DNA from: Neonectria sp. B-13
Lineage: Eukaryota; Ascomycota; Sordariomycetes; Hypocreales; Nectriaceae
Direction: 5' to 3'
Assembly (NCBI GenBank): GCA_002682825.1
Contig: NOKP01000002.1
Span: forward strand, 1,741,132-1,805,131
Length of the DNA: 64,000 nt
Shown: positions 20,750 through 31,033 of the stretch, one piece after another
How the letters are laid out: every line of letters starts with the position of its first letter
Numbering within the stretch: the stretch's first letter is position 1
Notes under the pieces: generated by a model
What the model was told of the DNA's origin: nothing
What the model saw: only the letters and a program-made list of their open reading frames with translations
The model's database searches: none
Position numbers and translations under genes: made by a program

Positions 20750-23700
20750 CTAGCTTCGGCGGGGCTGCTGGTTGTCTGTTAAAGAAGTGAAGGTTGCCTC
20801 ACTAAGAATCCCCATATCACTCTTGAAACCCTCCAGCCAGTCATGGTTCTCCGCGATCGTTTGGTTCAAGGGGTCATCACTATAATCTCTTAGTATTTAG
20901 AGAGTTGAGTGAGAAATATATCTTACTCATTGTACGTGATCCAGCGGGCATAGTGCTGAATCTCCTCGTCAGATGGGACGTGACAAGCCGGATTGTGGGG
21001 CGACATGGTCGCTGTGACCCAGCGACCCAGCTCCTCTGTGATCCATCGGTAGAAGTTAGGATCACTGATGAAGAAGCTGCCTGCTTTCATCACCAAAGAC
21101 CGGGCTTCGAGTATTGAGTGCTGGTCTCCGGATTCTGTAATTCCCTGGGGGCTGCTATGGTTGCTAACTGTAGGGTTGACAGATAGGGGATATAGCGACA
21201 TGGGCACGGGCGCTTGTATTTTGTTTACCTCAACAGAGGAATCGACCAGGCCCGGGTCTGGCAAATGCCGTTCTTTAAAAGTCGATAACCAATAACTGTC
21301 ATCAGCGGCTGTGTGATTGTAGCCTACGTCGGACCCATGGATGATGATCCGGGCCTGGCGTCGGAGGTCTTGGTCGGTTGGCTCAATGCCAATGGACCTC
21401 TGCGTGTTCAAGTATTTAGCCATTTCAGGTTCGAGATTAGTGTAGTCTCGAATACTCGCGTCAACATTGCGTTCTTCCTTCTCGCAATCGTTAATGGAAA
21501 TTCCTGCGCGCTGACGGAAACCAAAAAGCCAATCTGGAGATGAATGAATAAGTTTCACGAGCCAATTTGCAATGAAATCGGAGGGTGTGGTTGAGACTTC
21601 CTCCATCCGGCCGATGATGTAGCATGTCTCTTCCTTTAGTTCGCTCTGAGTGATTGCAAGTCCCGATAGGTGCCGGGATTGAACAAAATCGTGTAGCTGG
21701 GCTTCGAATGGGCATTCTTCAAATAGACTATTCTTTCCGTTGATCTTGAGAGTGAAAAGTCTGCTTTCAGCTGGAGACCGTATTGGACTCAGCTTTGCCT
21801 TCTGAACAATTTCGTCATCTGACATGATCAAGTCATGTAGCCATGAAAATGGGTTTGGGCTTTCTTGCTGGTTTGCCTCTTGTCGATATGCAGTCTCCGA
21901 TGCGAGCATGATTCGGCATGCTTCTAATTGCATTTCTTCTTTACTAGGCATTCTTGCGTTTTTGTCAAATTGATTCTGCATGAAATATGCCAATTCTAGC
22001 TTGATAAGCTCGAATGCGCTCCGCGGAGTTTCAGCCAGGGCACGACTGCCTTCAAAAGGAAACGGGGTAGTCCGCTCTGTGTGGATAAAGTCTACTGAGA
22101 TGTCAGGATTTGCTCAAGGGATAGGGAATAGGCTAGGGCATCATACATGGTGGAATCGAGTTCTCCACGAGCACAACGATCTCAGGATCAAATCCCCAGT
22201 CTCCCTTCCAGTCGGCCATGGTCTTTCCAGCCTTGAAATGGGCTGCCAAATGGTGAACTCGGGCATCCCAGGTGTCCATTGTATGCCCACAGAAGCCGCA
22301 TCGTGAACGAATCTCTGGCATTGCGACTTTCCACGTCTTCATAGGCCACGCTGTGAACTTGGCATTATGCACTAGTCGTAAATGTTGATTCAGGTGGTCT
22401 TTCCGATTGAATGTCCGCCAGTGGACCGATCGATCTTGGCATGCTGAGTAGTTGTGGCTCTTAACATGAGCGTCATCGGGATTCGCCTGCCCACAGAACA
22501 CGCAAGACATAATGTCATTAGCCGGGTTAGGAGCACGCGGCCCGCCCGGGGCACATGTCCATCGCTCGAGAGGCAAATGTAGAGTATGCTCGTGCCGTTG
22601 CCAATCATACCTCGCACTAAAGGTTTCAGTGCAGAACGTACACTGAAAGGTCTTCCAGGGGTTGGAAAGGGATGTTTTCCCATCGCTCTGCTTTTGGACT
22701 CGCCTCCGGCGACGGGAACGAGGACGTCCAAAAACCCGGAAAGTCCCAAGCGATGCCTGGCTGACATTAGAAGCAGCCGAAGCGAGCGAGGCACCGCTTG
22801 AGCAAGACGTATCGATACTCCGCGCAGAAGAAGTGTTGCCGAAGGACTTCTCCGACCCATCTCGAGTTAGCTCGTTCCTTTGTGAATCCCTTTGCCCTGC
22901 AAAACACATTAGTATTCGCATAGTAATTATAGAAGCCCACTCAAGTATATATCCCCACTTCTGCATGGTAACTTACTAGGTGATATATGAGAAGGGGAAG
23001 CCATTGCACGAGCAATTGCGCTAGCACTGGCAGGCTCGTTTTCAGGCGGGGAGTCGACCCATCTCTCCAGCGGATTCATTTGCGACGAGCCAGCGTGAAC
23101 CGCCGGGGTTCCTGGCCGCTTAGGAATGTCGATTGGATTCACGGAACTGTCTTGAAGCGAGGAAGCAGTGCGAGAGACTGGAACCTTGCCTCGGCGGCGT
23201 GCGTTGGCAAGCCAGTTCGCGATCTGTGTTCTGTTGAGACCAGTCTGTCCCTGAAGTATTCTCCTGTTGGCCTCGTCAGGGTACGGGTGGCTGCTGTGAG
23301 CCGAGAGCCAATGTTTCAGGATGCGGACCGCCTCTTTATTGAATCTGATGCCAGACTTGACCGCAGGTGTCGTCTGGGCTGTGTCATGAACAGCAAATGA
23401 TGGAGCATATGCATCCGTTTCCCCAGGGAAACGGGTCTCGGCGCGGCTCTCAACAGGAACATGATCGGTATTGCTGGCAAGGATAGTCGAGTTGTGGGTC
23501 AGCGAGCCAGGGGCAGAAGATGCGAGAGATTCGTATCGGGGGACGTTTTGGTGAAACGCTTCGATGCTGTGGCCCTCCCCGCCTCCATTGGCGGAGTCGA
23601 CGGTGAGGATTTCGGCTGCGAACCATGAGATATCGTTGGCAGCTGCAACCGGATCTTCGTTGTCAAAGAGGGTGTCATCAAAGGCATACCCGTCGGAGAG

Positions 23701-23778
23701 GAAGCCGAGGTCCTCAAACGGGTTCTCTATGTCGAAATCAAGGTCTGTGCCCTGAGAAGGGATATCCCGGGAAGTCAT
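20750..23778 (-). CDS. Homeodomain (TALE/KN) and C2H2 zinc-finger protein with C-terminal repeats
   Basis: Four exons, 23778-22977, 22896-22147, 22094-20927 and 20879-20750, give 949 residues. Parts in order: an acidic N-terminus (1-60); a KN-type homeodomain (about 145-200) with HPYPDEANRR and IANWLANARRR; a basic RRRRR patch and C2H2 fingers from about residue 350 (FQCTFCTETFSARYDWQRHE, then CVFCGQ...H, then CGFCGHTM...H); and a 390-residue C-terminal region of four degenerate helical repeats. The homeodomain has Leu where WFxN normally has Phe. The last intron is 47 nt with a perfect TACTAA branch site; exon 4 completes repeat four (DDDPLNQT...WLEGFK). The acceptor of exon 3 could be 22094 or 22091. 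It is very probably a nuclear transcription regulator; targets are unknown. It is divergent from an arrestin-like gene. Confidence 0.88.
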
Positions 23779-24008
23779 CTTGAACAGCCACGAGGCAGAT
23801 TGAGAAGTGCTCCTTGGCGAAGGAGCTAAGCGCGCGTCACGAGATATGTAGATAGTTAAGCGCGTCGATGACTTGGTCAGTCGGAAGAGCCCTGGCGAAT
23901 TAAGATGCAATTGCCCGAAAATGAAGGCGTAGTCGTCTTGCTCAGAATTGTTCAGAAGCCCAGATGAACCGGCATGGCATCCCAGCCGGTTTCGGCACGC
24001 TACTGGGT

Positions 24009-24026
24009 ATCGGTACCGCTACCGAT
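24009..24026. promoter_or_regulatory. Inverted repeat ATCGGTA-N4-TACCGAT next to an ATTGG box
   Basis: Perfect 7-bp arms around CCGC, overlapping the palindrome CGGTACCG, 231 bp upstream of the homeobox gene start. CGG-type palindromes are typical of dimeric fungal regulators, and ATTGG just after it is an inverted CCAAT. Function is inferred. Confidence 0.35.
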
Positions 24027-24562
24027 TGGCTAGCCGCCTTGTCATTACGCCCTATTGACGGGGCAGACTGATCACGACGTAGGTTTTTATGTGAATGGGA
24101 CAGAGTTTGTAAATGTGGAATCTAACATGTGATGATGTAAGGAGCGGGCGATTACCAAAACGGATTTACTGTTGCACTAAATCAGCCTGGGGACGAAGTA
24201 TTAAACCGATACCCACGACGGCTGACTCCCGCTATCAAGGCCAGCCGCCTATTACCACCACGGCAAATAATCCGAAGCCATTTACAAGTTATTGTAAGTA
24301 CTTCACAGACGCGATTTGCATTCGATACCATCAGCCCTTATTAGGTAAGAAGTAGCCTTTGACTCTTCCCAGAGTGGTCTGTCTATGGGCCGTTGTCAGT
24401 TAACCTTGCTTGTTTGGCGTGAGCTCCGACCCTTGTCTTGGCTTGGCGACATAGCTAAGGCGTGCCGTGCCGTTGTAATTGAGCGCCATTTACACAAGTG
24501 ACGAACATTGGGCGTGTCTGTTGTATCCACACTTAGTGGTAGAAAAAAACAAATGAGACCAA

Positions 24563-24568
24563 TATAAA
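24563..24568 (+). promoter_or_regulatory. TATA box of the arrestin-like gene
   Basis: TATAAA lies 65 bp before the ATG at 24628. Assigned by sequence and spacing only. Confidence 0.4.
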
Positions 24569-24627
24569 CTTTCAAGCACTATCATCGTCATTCCTGTCAA
24601 TCCCATTCTCTCTACGCAAACGCCACC

Positions 24628-26067
24628 ATGTCCACCAAAGCTGATGCCAAATGTCAGTCCAACTGGCGAGGATATCGTCGTGAACGGGCATCTCCGATCG
24701 AAGTCGAGGTCAACGATCATTTCGAAGCCAAGATATACACTTCTGGCTCGACTATTTCGGGATGTGCAGTGGTCTCATCTGCAAAAGATGTGCCTTTCGA
24801 CTCTTTCGAGATTATCTTCACCGGAAAAGCGTCTACACGAGTCGATCTCCTTCGGCCTTACCCAATAAACGCATGTCGCACATTTCTACAAGTAAACATG
24901 CCAATTTCGCGAGACAACCTTCCCGAATCCTCAATTTTTGAAGCTGGGGGGACTTACAGAATTCCGTTCACTTTCGTCGTCCCGTCACGGCTTGGTACAA
25001 GTGCCTGCGACCACCAATGCAGCCCGATAGTGCAAGAGCAACACTTACGAGTCCTACCTACAATGGGATTCTGGGACGGCGACGATCAGGTTCCCGAGAC
25101 AGTACGAGTCGAATATTCAATCAAGGTTATGGTCTTTCAGGACAAAGCACGAATGAGACCTCTCGAGGGTTTCCGCCGTCTCAAAGTACTTCCCTTGTTG
25201 CCGGAAGAGCCACCTCTTCATATTATTCCAGAGGACGAGAGATATTGTTTGGTTCAGGCAAAGATGATTCGACAGAATCTGTTTTCCTTGAGGTCAGGCA
25301 AGCTGAGGGCTGTGGCTACTCAACCAAGATCAGTTGAACTATCGCCTGATGCCTTTAGTGCGACCGGGTCTTCTATAACAATCGATCTCCAATTCACCCC
25401 AACATCACCAGATGTGGTTCCGCCTAGCATCCATGCGATTTCAGCCAAAATCCATTCAGCAACCCACTATTCCGTTACTGCCATGAGCCGCCTACCTAAT
25501 CTTGGAAACTCTCCTGAAAATCAACTTTGCCCAGCAGTAACCTACTCTAAATCGAATAGGCTTCTTACCGATCATCCTGGGGAGCTGGTTTGGGACCATC
25601 AAAGCGCATCTTCCTTGCAAAAACACTCAAGAAAGCATTTCTCTGACCACAAGGAGATCGTGTTAGACGACCACTCCACAGAGTCACACCCTTTTGTTGA
25701 GAGCATCTACACTACCGAGGCCGGTGCTCTCAAGCACACAAGCGTATTGACTATCCCGTTTACGCTTCCGATTGACAAAAGAAGGGTCTTCCTCCCTACC
25801 TTCCATTCATGCATGATCTCGCGAACCTACACAATCCATCTCATCTTGGCTGTGGGCACCTTTGGAACAGCACTTTCACTCTCAATCCCTCTTGACATCC
25901 TTGTCAAGGATCCGGTACTGTCTGGTACATTGCCAGCATATGTGAGTATTGTATCACAGACATTATAGAGAACATGATCTGACCAGGATTTCCACTAGAC
26001 ACAATTGCATCCCGACTCAGTTCAAGAACATCAAAAACCTCCATCATATAATAGGAGGAGCCAATAA
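24628..26067 (+). CDS. Arrestin-like trafficking adaptor with C-terminal PPSY motif
   Basis: Exon 1 is 24628-25941 and I add exon 2 at 25999-26067, giving 460 residues. The N-terminal half is an arrestin fold (EVNDHFEAKIYTSGSTISGC, then FEIIFTGKAST, GGTYRIPFTFVVP), the C-terminal half has the second beta-sandwich (SVLTIPFTLPIDKRRVFLPTFHS and SLSIPLDILV). Alpha-arrestins recruit Rsp5/Nedd4 ubiquitin ligases to plasma-membrane transporters through PPxY motifs. Intron: GTGAGT, CTGACC branch site, CACTAG acceptor. Exon 2 reads TQLHPDSVQEHQKPPSYNRR and so supplies a PPSY motif. Without splicing the frame stops eight codons into the intron. A shorter acceptor (ACCAG, ending DFH) is possible but lacks the PY motif. 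The zinc-cluster pseudogene ends only 5 bp downstream. Confidence 0.85.
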
Positions 26068-26072
26068 CCGGT

Positions 26073-27154
26073 TCAAGCTATACATTGGGATTTTGAAGCT
26101 ATGAAAGACATCAATAGAAGTTCTTCATCTTCGTAGAGAGTTTGTCCGTCACTGATTCCGCAACCCGCTACAATAGCTCTCAGTGAGGCATAGAATCGCC
26201 GCATGAATAGTAGTGAGGTTTCATCGTTATAGGAATATTCCTTCAGTCGATGCAGGAGAGCAGACGCCCCCGAGAGATGAACAAGCCAGTCTCCTCTGGT
26301 CCCTCCTGGGGACACGATTTCGCTCATGCATAGAACCAAACTTGAGCCCAACGCCGTCGTCCAGTCGTATTAACTTGAGCTGGTGAGAGCGATATTGAGC
26401 GGTTGAATGGCAATTGATTGCAAGCGAATCACATCGTCCAGTTGCTTAAGACCAACCGAGAATCGATGTGAAGCCGCAGCGCAGAGCATTGATTCCATGA
26501 GATGAGGGCTGCTGAGTGTCATTGGCAAGAGAGCATGGCAGATGTCGTTCTAAATTCCCTTGTGACATGAGAATGAGCGAGACATGCCAAACTGGAAATA
26601 CGCAAACAGGCTTCGAGACCGAGTTGAAAAAGAATAGAGTTCGGGGTTTGTCGTGAGATTATGTGAAACTACTGGTTCACAAACCAAACTCCGGCTTTCC
26701 TCTTGCGGATTCTCCTCTGTTGAAATAGGGCGTGTGGATATTTCGCAGCTGTTTTCACAGCTATGGGTGTTCGACAGAGGCATTTCGTTATCACCCTGTC
26801 GTTCATGTACAAAGATTGGTGACGGGATACTACTACAAACGAATTGACTCTGCAGTGAATCTCGCGGGATGTAGTCGTCGCTGTGGTAACGTTTCCGGGT
26901 CTTCCGACTTCTCGTTGGCTCCGAGGCAACTTCGACAACACCGAGTTGGCCAAGACATTCTCCGAATCGGGACTTCCGAAACAGTCGTCCGCCCCAAGAC
27001 AATTCTTTTGAGTACTCGCATGGGATGCCCACCTCGGCACAGTAGGAGCAGGTCGGCTTCGCTTCATCACAACGCGTGTGCCGTCTTCGGCACTCCCGGC
27101 ATCCGTTTCTTGTCTCCGCAGGCGGGACGGCTTTGGCGGGGGAGGACCAGACAT
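26073..27154 (-). pseudogene. Broken Zn(II)2Cys6 transcription factor
   Basis: A single frame carries a full zinc cluster at 27104-27018 (GCRECRRRHTRCDEAK, then TCSYCAEVGIPC), a Ser-rich linker, and a Fungal_trans_2-like middle part: DICHALLPMTL, LMESMLCAAASHR, LGSSLVLCMSEIVSPGG, WLVHLSGASALLHRL. It is interrupted three times: no in-frame ATG, with the likely start MSGPPPPKPSRLRRQ at 27154 in another frame (shift near 27107-27115); TAG at 26552-26550; TAA at 26372-26370. Both stops fit a CpA to TpA change of a glutamine codon. The frame also ends early at 26073, so about 100-150 C-terminal residues are missing. It lies tail-to-tail with the arrestin gene. Sterol- or metabolite-type regulators of this class are common; its former role cannot be told. 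Confidence 0.75.
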
Positions 27155-27782
27155 TGAGCAGAGCCTAATGGGTGAAAGACGGGAACTCAATGATTGATCA
27201 GACTGGAGGCGTATTGTTAATGGAGTCTGTAGGGGAGAGTCATAGTCTATAGCTTCCTCAATAGGTGCGGGAATGGACTCGGCTTTAAATGAGATAGATG
27301 CAGATTGTGGGGACTGGTCTTAAGAATCATAAATCCACTGGACGTCTTAGTAGGCTATACATTCCCTTCCGAGTTTAGCGGCATCTTATCTTCAATTTTG
27401 CACTAATTAGTCCTACTGTTTGATGCTGCTATTGATGCTGTACGGCAACACTAAGATACCCAAAGGAGTAGACTAGGCTGTAAGTTACTTGCCCCTTTGA
27501 GCCAAATCATGAATACGTAAAGAAGGGGACGATCAACATTTTGACTGGTGTTACTAAATTTGCAACTACCGAAATGCATGCGATGGCGGGTGGAATCATT
27601 CATATCATATCCCGCTAGCGGGCAGGTGATCCCTCGGACAAACTTCAGGCCTCGATTGGAGACTCGACCCTTTAAACGCAGGCTCTAACTCCTGTTTTCC
27701 CACCATGTTTCCCTGTTCCGAATTCCTTACTGGATTTAACTGCATGAAAATCATTTTGTTCCAATATTTTAGCTAATTTTAG
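27155..27782. other. Intergenic region
   Basis: About 630 bp of AT-richer sequence between two pseudogenes. No ORF with motifs, no tRNA-like boxes recognised. Confidence 0.4.
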
Positions 27783-28241
27783 ATTAGCTTCGAGATACTA
27801 GCCATGATGGCGGCAAAGCTCCGTCCAACAGAAGTCAGCGCACAGAGCGTAGGTGGTCAATCGCTCTCAGTCTTGCGACTCGTCTAACACCTCCAGATAT
27901 TGATGTCCGCAGACCTCATTTTTACGACAATCTCTCTTGGACTCGGTGTTGCTGCTAGTCATAGAATTGGACAGCTTTTGGGAGGAAACCAATCGTTGCA
28001 GGCTCGAAAAGCTGCTGTCTCCCCATACTTGCTATCAGCTGTCCTTGGAGTGATCGAGCTTGTTCTCATCTGCTCGTTTAGGCATCGCTTCGGATATATG
28101 TTCACAGGAGATGCAGATGTGGTAGCCGTCACTGCTAGAGTACTCCCTTACATGACCGTCTTCCAGATTCTTGACCTATCGAACGGAGGTGCAGGAGGGA
28201 TTCTTCGTGGCGCGAGGAAAAATGTAACGTTCGCCACCTAG
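27783..28241 (+). pseudogene. Truncated MATE-family efflux transporter
   Basis: The reading FEILAMMAAKLRPTEVSAQS (27785-27848) is joined by an apparent 48-nt intron (27849-27896, CTAAC branch site) to ILMSADLIFTTISLGLG and continues to 28241 with VAASHRIGQLLGG, ARKAAVSPYLL and DLSNGGAGGILRG. These are the middle helices of eukaryotic MATE multidrug/toxin extrusion proteins. Roughly the first 250 and last 100 residues of a normal MATE protein are absent: upstream sequence shows no matching frame, and downstream the neighbouring F-box gene begins immediately (its stop overlaps at 28238). So this is a fragment, not a working transporter. Confidence 0.75.
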
Positions 28242-30106
28242 CTCACAGTGCAGGTCTCAAAAAGCCCCCTATCAGCTAAACAATCATTATCACATGGCCT
28301 GTAGGTCTTTCCATATAAGTCGTGGTTGCCCGCATCCACCATATAGTAATTGCCACAGAGTGCATCCTGACATCTTGTGAGGAGGCGACAACATTCGTTG
28401 CTGGTGAAAGAATCCGGGTCCAATGAATGGCACCATGTTCCTCCAGGAACGGCCGCTTTGAAACTGTCGTCCTCTATCTCAATGATCTTTTTATATTGCG
28501 TCTCAATGCAGGGCGACAGCTTCTCAAAGCCCGGCGAACGTCGGAGACACTCCCTCATACTAATTGAAGAAGCTGGCGACTTATTCCAGAATGACATCCG
28601 TTGGTGGTTGCGCCATTCGCCTGATTCGTTAAGTCTCTTGTGTCGCGGCCGAGTTGAAGAATCTATTGTTGGAGAGGCTGAGCAACCTTGTCCCGACTCG
28701 GCACTTTCGGTATCATCGCAGCTAATATGCGCGTCGTAACGGAGGCAATCGCAGCGTCCGAGGGGAAAACACTCCATCTCCGGGAGATGATTGGCAGCTT
28801 GTTCCGGAACAAGAAAGCGAGCAACATTGCGGCGATATTTTCGAGCTAAAATTCGCATATCGGATGCTCGTATTTGTCCTCCTGCATCTCTGGTAAAAGG
28901 AGACTGCCCGGTATGCGGCTGCCAGATCAGCTCGAGAACACAGTAACCAGAGACACCGCCCCTGAGTCGTGCAAACGGTGGTGAAACTGCAGACCCACAT
29001 CCGAAATTATGACTCGCATCTTTGCAACTCTTTATGGTAGCTTCGCGCTCTGCCATTTTGATTTGAGGGCTCCCATTCCATTTCTTCAAATGAAATTCAA
29101 TATCCGTCCAAGTAATGACCTCGTGCTCGCAAAGTCGGACATATCCCTCCCTGCCAATAGAGATGCGCTCCTTCCACGGCTTCCTTATTTGATGAGTTGA
29201 GAACATTGGAGATGGGTGATCCTGTTCGCAGCCAGAGCAATGGAGGTAGTTGCATCGAAGGGGGGATAGCTTGCATCTACCGGCCTCTTCAGCCTCCTCC
29301 CTGGACCTGTAATCTTCCTGGCACACAAAACATAGCTTATCTCTGCGCAGGCGAGTGCCGATATCTTTCCGCAGAGGTAGATATCTCTCTGGTTCGAGGA
29401 TAACGCTTATACCAAACAAGACCATTTCATATTCCCAACAATCAAGCAGCGTATTGTTGCAAGCGTTATTGCATTCGTGGCGGATATATTTCTCTGGTTC
29501 AAGAACGGCGTGAAGTTCAGAAAATTCAAGAACCCAACAACTACCCCTTTTTTTGTCGCAACCTCTATTGCAATCGTGGTGGATTGGTACTATAGGGTGC
29601 TTGAACTGGTTTCTGATAAGTTCTCGGAAGTGTCGGGAAACTCGCCGCAGACAGAAGAGAGCTGCTTCATCATCGCAAAGTTCGCGGAATACCAAAAGAA
29701 AGATTTCTGGCGGGAGGCAGTATATCGGGCTGAAGGACATATTGTAGGTAGATGCAGCAATGAGAGGATCCATAGTCTCCTCAAGGATAGACAGCTTGAT
29801 TCCCATTTTCGTCTTTGGCTTCAGAAGGGATATTTCGTTGACAGGGGTGTGTAGATCAATCGGACTTGAGGGCGTATCGTAGCCAGATCTAGCAACGAGA
29901 GGATTCATTGTCTCCTCAAGGATGGCCTCCTCGACTCCCACTTTTTTCTTGAGCTGCTGAAGGGAGACTTCATCGACATGGGATTTTCTTTCACCTGGAC
30001 TGGATTTATTGTAGTTCAGCTTCTTCCAGATCCAGAGGACGATCACGGCGAGAAGCTGAATGAGGCTGTGAAGCCAGTTGTGTAAGATGCCGATAACAAA
30101 AGCCAT
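28238..30106 (-). CDS. F-box protein with N-terminal hydrophobic segment and internal duplication
   Basis: An intronless frame of 622 residues from the ATG at 30106. Residues 4-30 form a hydrophobic segment (IQLLAVIVLWIW) that could anchor it in a membrane. Residues 44-84 and 89-127 are tandem copies of one unit (EVSLQQLKKKVG..AILEETMNPLVA and EISLLKPKTKMG..SILEETMDPLIA). An F-box follows at about 129-170 (LPPEIFLLVFRELCDDEAALFCLRRVS), which would bind Skp1 in an SCF ubiquitin ligase. The rest has many Cys and His (LCFVCQEDY, CNYLHCSGC), suggesting metal-binding structure in the substrate-recognition part. Such F-box families expand in fungal lineages. The start is uncertain: the frame is open further upstream without ATG. 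Confidence 0.7.
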   Translation of the reverse strand: MAFVIGILHNWLHSLIQLLAVIVLWIWKKLNYNKSSPGERKSHVDEVSLQQLKKKVGVEEAILEETMNPLVARSGYDTPSSPIDLHTPVNEISLLKPKTKMGIKLSILEETMDPLIAASTYNMSFSPIYCLPPEIFLLVFRELCDDEAALFCLRRVSRHFRELIRNQFKHPIVPIHHDCNRGCDKKRGSCWVLEFSELHAVLEPEKYIRHECNNACNNTLLDCWEYEMVLFGISVILEPERYLPLRKDIGTRLRRDKLCFVCQEDYRSREEAEEAGRCKLSPLRCNYLHCSGCEQDHPSPMFSTHQIRKPWKERISIGREGYVRLCEHEVITWTDIEFHLKKWNGSPQIKMAEREATIKSCKDASHNFGCGSAVSPPFARLRGGVSGYCVLELIWQPHTGQSPFTRDAGGQIRASDMRILARKYRRNVARFLVPEQAANHLPEMECFPLGRCDCLRYDAHISCDDTESAESGQGCSASPTIDSSTRPRHKRLNESGEWRNHQRMSFWNKSPASSISMRECLRRSPGFEKLSPCIETQYKKIIEIEDDSFKAAVPGGTWCHSLDPDSFTSNECCRLLTRCQDALCGNYYMVDAGNHDLYGKTYRPCDNDCLADRGLFETCTVS

Positions 30107-30899
30107 CTCTTCTTTTGAGAATTGTGGATTGTGGACCTGAATTTTGAATGCGATGCAGGTGCTGTGGCGTGTATTGGGTACTTTGTTGTCAATGGCTCCG
30201 TAAAGTAGTGAAAGCCAAGACTGCGGGTTGGGCAATAATCAGGAAGGCATTTGGGCTCTTTATATTCCAACTGGAGTGCGGGTCATATATTAGCTTTCAT
30301 CTGCCAACGTACCCGGATATGCTTTATATTCCGAGCCACCGGCTTGTTTGATCTGGGCTGTGGACCTATCAAGGTGGCATGGCGAAGTCTCTATCGAACA
30401 TAGTTTTTAATTTTTGCTAAAGTTTGTAGCTTTAACGGCAGACAAGCCACATTTATGGCTTGCACTCATAACTCTCAACGCTTTTTCACCAATGCTGCTC
30501 CTTGTTTATACCTATTCAGCTCCACGACCTAACTTTTTCTTCCCGGTAGGAAACATGGCAGAGAAGAATACATATGTGCCATGTTCGTGAAATTAATCTT
30601 ACTGACCTTCTGCACGCAAGGCAGTCCTGGGTTGCTTTGCTGTCTTACTTCACGGCCGGAAGCTGATTGTAACTGCAACAGTGGCACTTGGAGGCCGTCC
30701 ACCACAGCATGCAGAATAACAAATTTAACCCAGATACTAATCTCTAGGACACTTACTATTGTTAAATATTTCTTACTTAGCTTATTAGTAGTAGGATTAG
30801 TGTTTAGTGTTGGTCTCCTCCACACTACACAATTTATTCCTCTGAAATATTGATGTTATTATTGTCACTAAGAATCTTATCTATATGCATATTTTCTAA

Positions 30900-31033
30900 G
30901 GCTTCACCAGAGGATTGTTGCCTAGCCCTTGTGCTATGACAACTTCGTAAATCGCGTTAGTGATGGTCTTCGCCCTGAGAAGATACTCCCCGTGCTTCAT
31001 CTCCTCCGTACCAAACCGTGTCGAGTCATTTAC
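30900..31033 (-). pseudogene. Unidentified short coding relic
   Basis: About 43 codons on the minus strand read like conserved protein (STRFGTEEMKHGEYL, then RAKTITNAIYEVVIAQGLG) and are preceded by an acceptor-like GCTAG, but there is no extension on either side in AT-rich sequence. The parent family was not recognised. Confidence 0.3.

Larger units (their letters stand above)
23779..24627. promoter_or_regulatory. Divergent promoter region with an inverted repeat
   Basis: About 850 bp between the divergent homeobox and arrestin genes. It holds the inverted repeat ATCGGTA/TACCGAT with a 4-bp loop at 24009-24026, followed by ATTGG (inverted CCAAT), and a TATAAA at 24563-24568 serving the arrestin gene. 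No gene is seen. Confidence 0.45.
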
